A stretch of 12,820 nt of DNA from Chloroflexota bacterium (lineage in GTDB: Bacteria; Chloroflexota; Dehalococcoidia; JAUQQI01), in the NCBI GenBank assembly GCA_030549955.1, contig JAUQQI010000018.1, forward strand, positions 1 through 12,820, given 5' to 3'. Below the pieces are notes generated by a model. That model made no database searches. It had not been told where the DNA came from and worked only from the letters and a program-made list of their open reading frames with translations. The position numbers and the translations under genes are program-made. Of this stretch, positions 1-6,479 are shown piece by piece (within the stretch, counting starts at the first letter, position 1; every line of letters starts with the position of its first letter).

Positions 1-93
1 CCGGGCGGGAACGGGGAACTTGCCCGCCTTGAACCACCGCCAGGCGGTGAGGTAGCTGATCCCTTGCTTGCGGGCCCAGTCGGAGAGCTTCAT
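1..93 (-). CDS. tnpA: IS607-family serine recombinase TnpA, N-terminal fragment (runs off the window)
   Basis: The 31 codons from ATG at 93 to the window edge read MKLSDWARKQGISYLTAWRW followed by FKAGKFPVPAR. This is the typical start of IS607-family transposases: a MerR-like helix-turn-helix that binds the element ends, normally followed by a catalytic serine-recombinase domain of about 150 residues, which would lie outside the window. IS607 elements move through a circular intermediate, insert at GG dinucleotides without target duplication, and usually carry a TnpB/IscB-type nuclease gene downstream. No ribosome binding site precedes this ATG. Instead the frame is open and continuous with the upstream nucleotidyltransferase codons, so it may be translated as a fusion or initiate internally. 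The family call rests on the first 31 residues only but the match is characteristic. Confidence 0.8.
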   Translation of the reverse strand, partial: MKLSDWARKQGISYLTAWRWFKAGKFPVPAR

Positions 94-118
94 GGCTACG
101 GCAGCTGCTGGCAACCCC
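1..118 (-). mobile_element. End of an IS607-family insertion sequence (partial)
   Basis: The nucleotidyltransferase frame follows its family pattern up to VVYRG and then departs from it, 21-25 bases before the recombinase ATG at 93. The boundary falls in the run of five C on the plus strand (GGGGG in gene sense) at 115-119. This agrees with the known IS607 habit of inserting at GG and having a very short left end. No inverted repeat is expected in this family and none was seen. The rest of the element lies left of position 1. The exact boundary cannot be fixed to the base. Confidence 0.65.
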
Positions 119-312
119 CGGTAGACGACGAGCAGGTCAATGTCGCTGGCGGCGGTGTAATTTCCCCGGGCATATGAACCGAAAAGGACAACCCGGTCCA
201 GCGGCAACTTATCGTTGAGGGCCGGAAGCCGTTCGACAAGCAGACGGATAACATCAGCGGAGCTAAGGTCCGGATAGAAGAGCTTGACAGAACCCGATAA
301 TACTTTCGGCAT
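94..312 (-). pseudogene. MNT-type nucleotidyltransferase, interrupted by an IS607 element
   Basis: Codons from ATG at 312 give a minimal nucleotidyltransferase of the polymerase-beta superfamily. The catalytic signature GSYARG followed by SDIDLLVVY is intact, with the metal-binding DxD at DID. Relatives of this type are small proteins that pair with HEPN proteins; in studied HEPN/MNT pairs the MNT protein modifies and neutralises the HEPN ribonuclease. The family pattern stops after about residue 66 (VVYRG), where the IS607 end begins, so the C-terminal half is missing or displaced beyond the element. The frame stays open into the recombinase. The start overlaps the ancestral end of the HEPN gene (stop at 263-265) by about 50 bases, as expected for a coupled pair. 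Confidence 0.75.
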
Positions 313-610
313 AGCCAATGAGCCTCGGGGCTTCCCGGTGGGTGTACCGCCCCCGATGGGTGTGCATCGGGGTACCGGGCCGGAATGCAGGCTTTATCAA
401 GCTCCAGCGCCCCTTCTATCAGCTCCTCTGGTACGGGAACCCGCTTCCTGAGTTCTGCCAGCAGGTCGGCGACCGAATGCCCCAGACGTCAGCACCGAAC
501 TTCTGGAAAACGGCCTTAACCGCTTTTTCGGAAGCCTGCTGGGCCGAAAAGCAGGCCCAGTCATAATAGCCCCGCTCGGCCTGGGCAATCCAATCGCGGC
601 TCCGTTCCAC
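263..610 (-). pseudogene. HEPN-domain protein, broken by two frameshifts
   Basis: From GTG at 610 the frame reads MERSRDWIAQAERGYYDWAC and continues through SAQQASEKAVKAVFQKFGADVWG, the typical start of PF05168-type HEPN proteins. Near 490 the family sequence HSVADLLAELRKRVP jumps to another frame, consistent with loss of one base from a G run. Near 346 it jumps back, giving YTHREAPRLIGYAESIIGFC and QALLSGP before TAG at 265-263. The original frame hits a stop at 419-421, so no full protein is made. The reconstructed length of about 116 residues fits the family. It begins 9 bases after the oxidoreductase stop, without an obvious ribosome binding site. With the interrupted MNT partner it forms a dead or dying HEPN/MNT module. 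Sequencing error in the G runs is an alternative explanation for the frameshifts. Confidence 0.75.
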
Positions 611-618
611 GGTCGATT

Positions 619-1533
619 TCAGCCGGTCAGGGCGGGCCGGATCTCCCGGGCAAACCGCTCAATGGTCCGGAAGGCATCGGCCAGGGTCTCCCGGTCAAGC
701 TCGGGCACGCTGTAAAACGTGTCCAGGACAAAGTGCTGGACGCCCAGCTCTTTGAACTGCTGGAGGTCGTTGATAATGTCGTCCGGGGTGCCGATAAGTG
801 GGATCCGGCGGTAACCCTCTTCCCGGCGGTCAAGGATCTTCAGGGGCTCCCGGGCCGAGATGACCAGGGACTTCGGGTCCCGGCCGTAGCGCTGGCAGTA
901 CTGGGTCAGGACGGCCAACGACTGCTTCAGGTCGGGGATCTGGGGGCGGGTCGGGTGCCAGCCGTCGCCAAAGCGAACCGCCCGGCGGATGCCCTTTTCG
1001 GAGTTGCCCCCGACCCAGAGGGGCGGATGGGGCTTCTGGATGGGCTTCGGCTCAAAGCGGACGTTGCGAATTTTAAAATAGCGGCCCGCAAATTCCGGTA
1101 TATCCCGGGTCCAGAGGGCCTTAAAGATCCGGATGTACTCATCCGAGAGCCGGCCCCGCTCGCGGAAGGACACCCCCAGGGCGTTGAACTCGTCCTCGGC
1201 CCAGCCGGCGGCCACTGCAAAAATCGTCCGGCCGCCCGAAAGGACGTCGATAGTGGCCAGCATTTTTGCGGTGACGACAGGGTTCCGGTAGGGGAGGATC
1301 AGGGCCGAAGTGCCCAGGGTGACCCGGCGTGTGACCGGTATCACATAACCGAGCACGATGAGGGGCTCATAAAAGACTTCCCCAAAGCGGGCCACGGCCG
1401 TCTCTGGGACGACTACATGGTCCGTTGCCCAGAGGGAGTCGTAGCCGAGCTCCTCGGCCCGCCGGGCAAACTCGATAATCGCTTCGGGCGACGCGACCTG
1501 CCGGAAATGGGGCAGGGTCAGGCCGAACTTCAC
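619..1533 (-). CDS. LLM-class (luciferase-like, probably F420-dependent) oxidoreductase
   Basis: A 304-residue cytoplasmic protein of the bacterial luciferase-like superfamily (TIM barrel, binds F420 or FMN). It opens MKFGLTLPHF, then RRAEELGYDSLWATDHVVVP, the usual strand-1/helix-1 and cofactor-side signature. Further family marks are the LGTSALILPYRNP segment, the AAGWAEDEFNALG segment with its characteristic GW, the ERG..DEYI..LWT helix, and PKPIQKPHPPLWVGGNSEKG. The layout resembles the TIGR03619 F420 group, but substrate and reaction cannot be read from sequence. The start is GTG at 1533, with AAAGGAG 8-9 bases upstream inside the preceding dtxR-like gene. GTG and the regulator's TGA overlap (1530-1533), so the two are likely co-transcribed and translationally coupled. 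The cofactor (F420 versus FMN) is inferred. Confidence 0.85.
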   Translation of the reverse strand: MKFGLTLPHFRQVASPEAIIEFARRAEELGYDSLWATDHVVVPETAVARFGEVFYEPLIVLGYVIPVTRRVTLGTSALILPYRNPVVTAKMLATIDVLSGGRTIFAVAAGWAEDEFNALGVSFRERGRLSDEYIRIFKALWTRDIPEFAGRYFKIRNVRFEPKPIQKPHPPLWVGGNSEKGIRRAVRFGDGWHPTRPQIPDLKQSLAVLTQYCQRYGRDPKSLVISAREPLKILDRREEGYRRIPLIGTPDDIINDLQQFKELGVQHFVLDTFYSVPELDRETLADAFRTIERFAREIRPALTG

Positions 1534-2252
1534 GACGTAGCACTCCTTTCGTCGGCAGTCTCGGGAACGACAAAAACGAACCGGGCAATATCCCGGCCGA
1601 GGGATACCGGCCGGTCCCCGACCAGCACCACCAGGCTGTCACCCCGGGGGCCATAATCGAGGACTTTCACGGCGACGCCGGGCGTAAGACCCCGCTCCTG
1701 GACGTACTGGAGGACGGCCAGGGCGTTCTCCACCGGCTCGGCGACCCGGGCGACCCGGCCGCCAGCTCCAACAGCCAAACTATCCAGCGGCTGTTCAAGG
1801 TGGAGGTCGGCCGGCACCGGGTTGCCCGGGATCGGGTTGCCATGGGGACACCTTGACGGGTAGCCAAGGAAACGGTTCAGGGCGGCCTCAACCTCAGCCG
1901 AAATGCAGTGCTCAAGGTTGTGGGCCTCGGCGTCGGACCTGGCCCAGTCAAAGCCGAGGACATCGGTCAGGAACCGCTCGATGAGCCGATGACGGCGCAT
2001 GGAGGCCTCGGCCAGGGCCTGGCCCTTCGCGGTCAGCGTAACCTGCTTGCGACTGTCGATGCCGATAAGCCCATCCCGGGCCATCCGCTGAAGCATCATC
2101 GTGACGGTCGCCCGGGAGACCCCAAGCAGTTCCGCCAGCCGGGCCCCAATAACCGGCTGCCGCTCCTCCGCAAGCATATAGATGGTCTCAAGATACTCCT
2201 CAACCCGGGGGCTGGCTTTCGACAACGGCCCCCGCTCGCTGACCCGCACCAA
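1530..2252 (-). CDS. DtxR/MntR-family metal-dependent transcriptional repressor
   Basis: A 240-residue three-domain DtxR-family regulator. Residues 15-75 form the winged helix (VEEYLETIYMLAEE, then GARLAELLGVSRATVTMMLQ with recognition helix). Residues 80-135 form the dimerisation and metal-binding domain, with candidate ligands H88, E92, H111, E114, H115 and C116 in EAHNLEHCIS, and the common PSRCPHGNPIP segment after it. Residues about 155-232 form an SH3/FeoA-like domain. Such proteins bind Fe(II) or Mn(II) and repress uptake genes. The gene faces the FTR1 iron permease across a region containing a perfect palindrome, so iron control of that operon and of itself is the natural reading. The start is TTG at 2252, with AAGGGGG about 7 bases upstream; GTG at 2249 is an alternative. 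Iron rather than manganese is inferred from context. Confidence 0.88.
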   Translation of the reverse strand: MVRVSERGPLSKASPRVEEYLETIYMLAEERQPVIGARLAELLGVSRATVTMMLQRMARDGLIGIDSRKQVTLTAKGQALAEASMRRHRLIERFLTDVLGFDWARSDAEAHNLEHCISAEVEAALNRFLGYPSRCPHGNPIPGNPVPADLHLEQPLDSLAVGAGGRVARVAEPVENALAVLQYVQERGLTPGVAVKVLDYGPRGDSLVVLVGDRPVSLGRDIARFVFVVPETADERSATS

Positions 2253-2264
2253 GGGACTACCCCC

Positions 2265-2293
2265 TTGACAAAAATAAACTATTTGGTTATAAA
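2265..2293 (+). promoter_or_regulatory. Sigma-A-type promoter for the FTR1 operon
   Basis: TTGACA at 2265-2270 and TATAAA at 2288-2293 are separated by exactly 17 bases. This is a perfect -35 and a 5/6 -10 for the housekeeping sigma factor. Transcription would start near 2299-2302, right at the palindromic operator, leaving a leader of about 110 bases before the FTR1 ATG. No equally good promoter was found for the divergent regulator gene. Confidence 0.75.
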
Positions 2294-2301
2294 AATACAG
2301 G

Positions 2302-2321
2302 CTGTTAGATTAATCTAACAG
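2302..2321. promoter_or_regulatory. Perfect 20-bp palindrome, likely DtxR-family (iron box) operator
   Basis: CTGTTAGATTAATCTAACAG is a perfect inverted repeat. Its half-site TTAGATTA is close to the half-site TTAGGTTA of the DtxR/IdeR iron box. It lies in the divergent region between a DtxR-family regulator and an FTR1 iron permease, at or just after the predicted transcription start, where a bound repressor would block RNA polymerase. It could regulate both genes. Binding is inferred from position and resemblance. Confidence 0.7.
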
Positions 2322-2325
2322 GTTC

Positions 2326-2379
2326 CTCAGGCCCTGTAGATTATAGCAGGGCCGAGTTCCCCGGCCTGGGGGGATCGGC
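2326..2379 (+). promoter_or_regulatory. Leader with mutually exclusive hairpins (candidate attenuator)
   Basis: CTCAGGCCCTG (2326-2336) can pair with CAGGGCCGAG (2347-2356): ten base pairs, one bulged A, loop TAGATTATAG. GCCGAGTTCCCC (2351-2362) can instead pair with GGGGGGATCGGC (2368-2379): nine Watson-Crick and two G-U pairs with one G-A mismatch, loop GGCCT. This is followed by TTTT at 2380-2383, giving an intrinsic-terminator shape. The two share 2351-2356 and cannot both fully form. A third pairing, 2323-2331 with 2365-2374, is also possible. The short T run makes termination uncertain. Confidence 0.4.
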
Positions 2380-2409
2380 TTTTCACACAACCAGTTAGGA
2401 GCTCAAAGC

Positions 2410-3894
2410 ATGGTCAAGAAAGTTGCGGTTGCGGCTATCTTAGTCATCAGTCTCATCTTTCTTGCCGGGGTGTTTTGGGTTCCGGCCCGTCTGCCGGCTT
2501 CGGGCTCCGACGAGACCTTGAAGCTTCTTGGCGGGGCCACGGTTGGACTTCACCAGGCGATAGATGCCGCTGAAGCCGGCGACGTTGAGACGGCGAAATC
2601 GCGCTTCAGGGGTTTTGAGGAAGTCTGGGACCAGGTTAAGTCAGCTGTTGCTCAGACTTCCCCGGAAAGTTACCGGGCCATCGAAGAGCGGATTCGCGCC
2701 GTCCGGGAAGCCTTCGGGCGGGGTGTCCCACCAGCCCAACTTGCGGTCGCGGTCGAGGAGCTTGACGAAGGTGTCGATATTTACCTGACGAAGGCTGTAG
2801 CCGGGTTGGGGAAGCCCGGCCGGGCATCCGCCCGCATCGAGTCGGCCCTTGAACTCATCGGCGCCGCCCGGGAGCGGCTGGCCGCCGGCGACAGCGCCGG
2901 TGCCCTGGCTAAGGCCAGGGAATTCCAGGCCGAGTGGCCTTTCGTCGAAGCCCAGGTGAAGGCCATGTCCCCGCAGGTCTATCGCCTGGTCGAAAACGAG
3001 CTGGGGCTTGCCATCTCGGCTCTGTCCCGCCCGGGGTCGGAGCAGCAGGCCCGGGAGGCCCTGGCCAGGATTGAGGATGCCCTCCGGCCGCTGAGCGCTC
3101 GACAGGCCGAGTATGGCCCCCTTGATGCGGCGGTGATCCTTCTGCGCGAGGGGCTTGAGGCGGTCCTGGTCATAACTGCCTTGCTGGCGTTTCTGCGCAA
3201 ATCGGGCCATTCTGAGAAGGCAGCCTGGGTCTGGGGCGGGGGTGTAGTCGGGGTTGTGGCCAGCATCGCGGCGGGCCTACTCGCAAACCTCGCCCTATCG
3301 GGGGTTGCGGCCGCGACCGACCCCGAGGTCGTCGAGGGCGTCACCGCCCTTATTGCGGCCTTCCTGCTTATCTATGTAAGCTACTGGCTCCACTCGAAGC
3401 GCAATCTGCGGGCCTGGCAGCAGTACATTCAGGGGACGACTTCCCGGGTCCTTGCCCGCGGAAGCCTGTTTGGGCTCGGACTCATTGCGTTTCTGGCCGT
3501 ATTCCGCGAGGGCGTAGAGACGGTCATCTTCTACCTGGGGATTGCGCCCTCCATCAGCCTGACCAATCTGGCCCTGGGTCTGGGGCTCGGTGCCGGACTG
3601 CTGGCGGGCATTTCAGCCGCGGTCTTTGTGCTCGGCCTGCGGTTGCCCCTGCGGCCCTTTTTCCTGGTTGCAAGTCTGCTCATCTATTTCCTCGCCTTCA
3701 AGTTCATCGGCACCGGAATCCACAGCCTCCAGGTCGCCGGGCTTCTGGGCGTTTCGGTTCTGGACTACTTGCCGGCGGTTGACTGGCTGGGCATCTTCCC
3801 AACCTGGGAGACCAGCCTGGCCCAGCTGGTTCTGCTCGTCGGGGCAATTACTGTTCTGCTGCTCGAGCGGCGTCCCCGCCCGGGCCTGACGTAA
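2410..3894 (+). CDS. FTR1-family high-affinity iron permease with duplicated extracytoplasmic helical domain
   Basis: A 494-residue membrane protein of the FTR1/EfeU (oxidase-dependent iron transporter) family. Residues 1-28 form a signal or first membrane segment (KKVAVAAILVISLIFLAGVFW). Residues about 38-236 form an extracytoplasmic helical region with two similar copies (about 52-95 and 154-198; compare AAEAGDVETAKSRF with LAAGDSAGALAKAREF). A seven-helix-type permease core follows. The core has both diagnostic iron-binding motifs, REGLE (246-250, in LLREGLEAVLVI) and REGVE (366-370, in VFREGVETVIFYLG). These bind Fe(III) during import, usually with an oxidase partner, which is not seen here. 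The ATG at 2410 has AGGAG 8 bases upstream. It is first in a likely operon with the downstream ABC transporter (gap of 20-23 bases), under the predicted iron-box promoter. Confidence 0.93.
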   Translation: MVKKVAVAAILVISLIFLAGVFWVPARLPASGSDETLKLLGGATVGLHQAIDAAEAGDVETAKSRFRGFEEVWDQVKSAVAQTSPESYRAIEERIRAVREAFGRGVPPAQLAVAVEELDEGVDIYLTKAVAGLGKPGRASARIESALELIGAARERLAAGDSAGALAKAREFQAEWPFVEAQVKAMSPQVYRLVENELGLAISALSRPGSEQQAREALARIEDALRPLSARQAEYGPLDAAVILLREGLEAVLVITALLAFLRKSGHSEKAAWVWGGGVVGVVASIAAGLLANLALSGVAAATDPEVVEGVTALIAAFLLIYVSYWLHSKRNLRAWQQYIQGTTSRVLARGSLFGLGLIAFLAVFREGVETVIFYLGIAPSISLTNLALGLGLGAGLLAGISAAVFVLGLRLPLRPFFLVASLLIYFLAFKFIGTGIHSLQVAGLLGVSVLDYLPAVDWLGIFPTWETSLAQLVLLVGAITVLLLERRPRPGLT

Positions 3895-3917
3895 AACCCT
3901 CAGTCGGAGGCAGGATG

Positions 3918-4853
3918 ATGTTGAGGCTATTAACCGGCGTTCTCGGACTGCTGCTCGTCATCGGGCTCGGGGGGTGTTTGCCCCAGGCACCGGCGAAGGC
4001 CAGGCTCGTGGTGGCGATTCAGCCGACCCTGTCGGCCGCCGAGATGGTCGAGCAAGCCAGACCCCTCGAACAGTACCTCGAGCAGCGGCTTGGGGATGTG
4101 GATGTGGAAATCTATGTGCCCCTGACCCAGGCCGGGGTCATCGAGGCCCTCAGGTTCGGCCAGGCCCACGTCGCCTTCATGGGTCCGTTCCCGGCCCACC
4201 TGGCTGTTGAGCGGGCCGATGCGGAGCTGGTTCTGGCCGAGGTTCGGGAGGTGATTCACGGTCAGCAAAAGGTCGAGGCCCCATATTATTTCTCATACTG
4301 GGTTGTCCGGCCCGACAGCCCCCATACCCGCCTTGCCGACCTGCGGGGCCGGCGGGCCTGCTTCCCGAGCCCGGTCTCGGGCTCCGGCTACATTGCCCCG
4401 ATGGCAAAACTTATCGAGCTTGGCCTGCTCCCCCAGCCGGCCCGGGGTGAGGTTGACCCGAAGGCTTTCTTCGGGGAGGTCCTCTTTGCCGGCGGCTACG
4501 GCCAGTGCTGGGAAGCCCTTAAGGCCGGACAGGTAGACGTGACCATCATCGCCGGAGATGTGCCCGAAAGCTTCTACCGGGAGGTGCTTGCTAATACCAG
4601 GGTCCTTGAACAGCAGGGCCCCCTGCCGTCCCACGCCGTCGTGGTGAGCAAGGGCCTCCGGGAACCGCTGCGGTCCCGGGTTGTCGAGGCCCTCCTGGGC
4701 CTCAATGCTCCCGAATACCGGCCGCTCATGCGCCAGTTTATCTCGGGCCTCTTTGTGGGCTTCCAGCGGTCGGATGCGGCCACCCACCTGGGGTCGTTCC
4801 AGCAGTTTGTTAAACTCACCCGGGTAGCCTTTACGGAGCGGGTGAACCCGTAA
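3918..4853 (+). CDS. phnD: PhnD-like substrate-binding lipoprotein of an ABC transporter
   Basis: A periplasmic-binding-fold protein of the phosphate/phosphite/phosphonate-binding PhnD family, about 311 residues. A lipoprotein signal runs LLTGVLGLLLVIGLGGC, with the lipidated Cys about 20 residues from the start. The mature protein opens with KARLVVAIQPTLSAAEMVEQ and RPLEQYLEQRLG, then VYVPLTQAGVIEALRFGQAHVAFMGPFPAH, a typical PhnD pattern. Later marks are RPDSPHTRLADLRGRRACFPSPVSGSGY and VDVTIIAGDVPESFY. GGAGG at 3906-3910 suits ATG 3918 (7 bases) better than ATG 3915 (4 bases). Its stop overlaps the ATPase start (TAATG). Family members bind phosphonate, phosphite and other small anions. Lying behind an FTR1 gene under a putative iron box, it may bind something linked to iron instead; the substrate is unknown. 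Confidence 0.85.
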   Translation: MLRLLTGVLGLLLVIGLGGCLPQAPAKARLVVAIQPTLSAAEMVEQARPLEQYLEQRLGDVDVEIYVPLTQAGVIEALRFGQAHVAFMGPFPAHLAVERADAELVLAEVREVIHGQQKVEAPYYFSYWVVRPDSPHTRLADLRGRRACFPSPVSGSGYIAPMAKLIELGLLPQPARGEVDPKAFFGEVLFAGGYGQCWEALKAGQVDVTIIAGDVPESFYREVLANTRVLEQQGPLPSHAVVVSKGLREPLRSRVVEALLGLNAPEYRPLMRQFISGLFVGFQRSDAATHLGSFQQFVKLTRVAFTERVNP

Positions 4854-5656
4854 TGGGCATACGGCAAGTCGCCAATACCGAAGCACCGGCCCTGACCGCT
4901 GCGGTCGACGTTCGGGACCTGTGGATGGCCTACCGGCCGGACGAATGGGTCCTGAAGGGCGTCAACCTGCGGGTGCCGAAGGGTCAGCTCTGGGTGGTGA
5001 TGGGGCCGTCAGGGGCTGGCAAGACCACCCTGATGAAGGTCCTTGCCGGCCTGCTGCCATTTCAGCGGGGCACGGTCGAAGTTATGGGGTTCCGGCTGCG
5101 GGGCGACCTCACCCCGCCGTCCCGGCGGGTTGTCGGCTACATTCCCCAGCAGCTCGGGCTGGTCCGGGGGCTTACGGCCCTGGAAAACGTCCTGCTGGGG
5201 TCCCTGGCCCGGCACGGGGGGCTCGGCCCGACCCTTGGCTTCTTTCCCCGGTCGGAAGTGACCCGGGCCCGGGAGTACCTGGAGATGCTCGGCCTGGGGG
5301 ATAAGGCTGAGACGCGAGTCTTTCAGCTGAGCGGTGGCGAACGCCAGCGGGTCGCCATTGCCCGGACCCTCATGCAGGACCCCAAACTTATCCTGGCTGA
5401 CGAGTTCGTTTCTGACCTGGACCTGCCCCGGGCTGCCCGGATTCTTGAAACAATTCGGGGCCTGGTTAGGGAGCGGGGCCTTACCCTGGTCATGAACCTG
5501 CACGAGATCCAGCTTGTGCAGGAGCTGGCCGACCATGTCGTCGTCCTTAAGGACGGGAAGATAGTTTATCATGGCCCGGCCGGTACTCTGGAGTGGTCGA
5601 GCTTCCGGGCCCTGGTTGAGGCGGAGGATGGCAGAACCGGGGTCGCTGGCTGGTAA
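4853..5656 (+). CDS. phnC: PhnC-like ABC transporter ATPase
   Basis: A 267-residue ABC ATPase that energises the transporter formed with the flanking binding protein and permease. Walker A is GPSGAGKTT (51-59), the Q-loop region is GYIPQQLGLVRGLTALENVLLG, the signature is LSGGERQRVAIA (from about 159), Walker B is LILADEF (about 180-186), and the switch histidine is in LVMNLHE. The GLTALENVLLGSLAR segment is typical of PhnC and its close relatives. Walker B has DEF where DEP is usual; the catalytic Glu is present. The ATG at 4853 shares its A with the TAA of the upstream gene, showing translational coupling. The family call is secure; the transported substrate is not. Confidence 0.92.
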   Translation: MGIRQVANTEAPALTAAVDVRDLWMAYRPDEWVLKGVNLRVPKGQLWVVMGPSGAGKTTLMKVLAGLLPFQRGTVEVMGFRLRGDLTPPSRRVVGYIPQQLGLVRGLTALENVLLGSLARHGGLGPTLGFFPRSEVTRAREYLEMLGLGDKAETRVFQLSGGERQRVAIARTLMQDPKLILADEFVSDLDLPRAARILETIRGLVRERGLTLVMNLHEIQLVQELADHVVVLKDGKIVYHGPAGTLEWSSFRALVEAEDGRTGVAGW

Positions 5657-5666
5657 GGGCCGGGAT

Positions 5667-6437
5667 GTGAACCTGCGCCGGTGGCAAGGCCTGAGCGGGG
5701 CCCTGGCCCTTCTCGCCGCACTCGGCTGGGTGCTGGGCCGGATGGGATTTTTCGAACCGGGCCGGCTTACCGGCGGCCTGGTGAATTTCGGACGGTTTGC
5801 GGCCGAGCTTTTTCCGCCTGACCTTTCGGTCCTGCCGGTCGTGCTCGGGGCCCTCATCGAAACGGTCGAGATGGCCTTTGCGGGCACGTTCCTCGGTTTT
5901 CTTCTGTCGTTTCCGCTGGGGGTGCTCGGAACCCGGACCCTTTTCCCCCGGCCGGTAGTACTTGCCGTCCGGCTGGTAGTTGCGGTAACCCGGACCGTCC
6001 CGAGCCTCCTCTGGGCGGTGATAATGGTCATTGTTGTCGGCCTTGGGCCCCTGGCCGGCACCCTCGCCCTGGCGGTGTATACCGTGGGCTACCTGGCGAA
6101 GCTCTACGCCGAGATTCTCGAAGGCGTCGACCCCGAAGTCATTGAAGCCGTCCGGGGGCTGGGCGCCCGCCGCCATCACCTCGTCCGGTACGTCCTGTGG
6201 CCCGAGTCGGCGAACACGGTCCTCAGCCAGCTCCTCTTCATGCTCGAGTACAATATCCGGTCGTCGACAGTGCTGGGGCTGGTGGGCGCCGGCGGCATCG
6301 GCTTCTACATGCAGGTCTATATCAGCACCCTGGCTTACAGCCGGCTTGCGACTGTCCTGCTGGCCGTCCTGGTCGTCGTCGTGGTCATGGACGTCCTGAG
6401 CGCCTGGGCCCGACGTCACTATCTGCTCGATACTTGA
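5667..6437 (+). CDS. phnE: PhnE-like ABC transporter permease
   Basis: A membrane permease of about 256 residues with six or so hydrophobic segments. It has the EAA loop EAVRGLGARRHHLVRYVLWP (from residue 160), which docks with the ATPase, followed by the typical PhnE ending YNIRSSTVLGLVGAGGIGFY. The segment TRTVPSLLWAVIMVIVVGLG is also characteristic. I chose GTG 5667, 10 bases after the ATPase stop, because AAGGGCCGGG precedes it. ATG 5628, inside the ATPase gene, would add 13 residues but has its GGAGG directly against the start codon. It is last in the FTR1-phnDCE gene run; a 290-base spacer follows. Confidence 0.88.
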   Translation: MNLRRWQGLSGALALLAALGWVLGRMGFFEPGRLTGGLVNFGRFAAELFPPDLSVLPVVLGALIETVEMAFAGTFLGFLLSFPLGVLGTRTLFPRPVVLAVRLVVAVTRTVPSLLWAVIMVIVVGLGPLAGTLALAVYTVGYLAKLYAEILEGVDPEVIEAVRGLGARRHHLVRYVLWPESANTVLSQLLFMLEYNIRSSTVLGLVGAGGIGFYMQVYISTLAYSRLATVLLAVLVVVVVMDVLSAWARRHYLLDT

Positions 6438-6479
6438 AAACATCCGACGTTAAAGCAGGTTTCCCATATCACCCTGTAG

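Noticed and set aside
733..1656. Long plus-strand open frame of 307 codons opposite the oxidoreductase gene
   Set aside because: It is the complement of a clear LLM-family gene in GC-rich DNA, and its translation resembles no protein fold.
5571..5666. N-terminal extension of the PhnE-like permease inside the ATPase gene
   Set aside because: The extra residues (ARPVLWSGRASGPW) are ATPase codons in another frame, and GTG 5667 has a better-spaced ribosome binding site.
5547..6443. Minus-strand open frame of 298 codons opposite the permease gene
   Set aside because: Its translation is rich in H, D, Q, P and G with no domain, an antisense shadow of a hydrophobic membrane protein.
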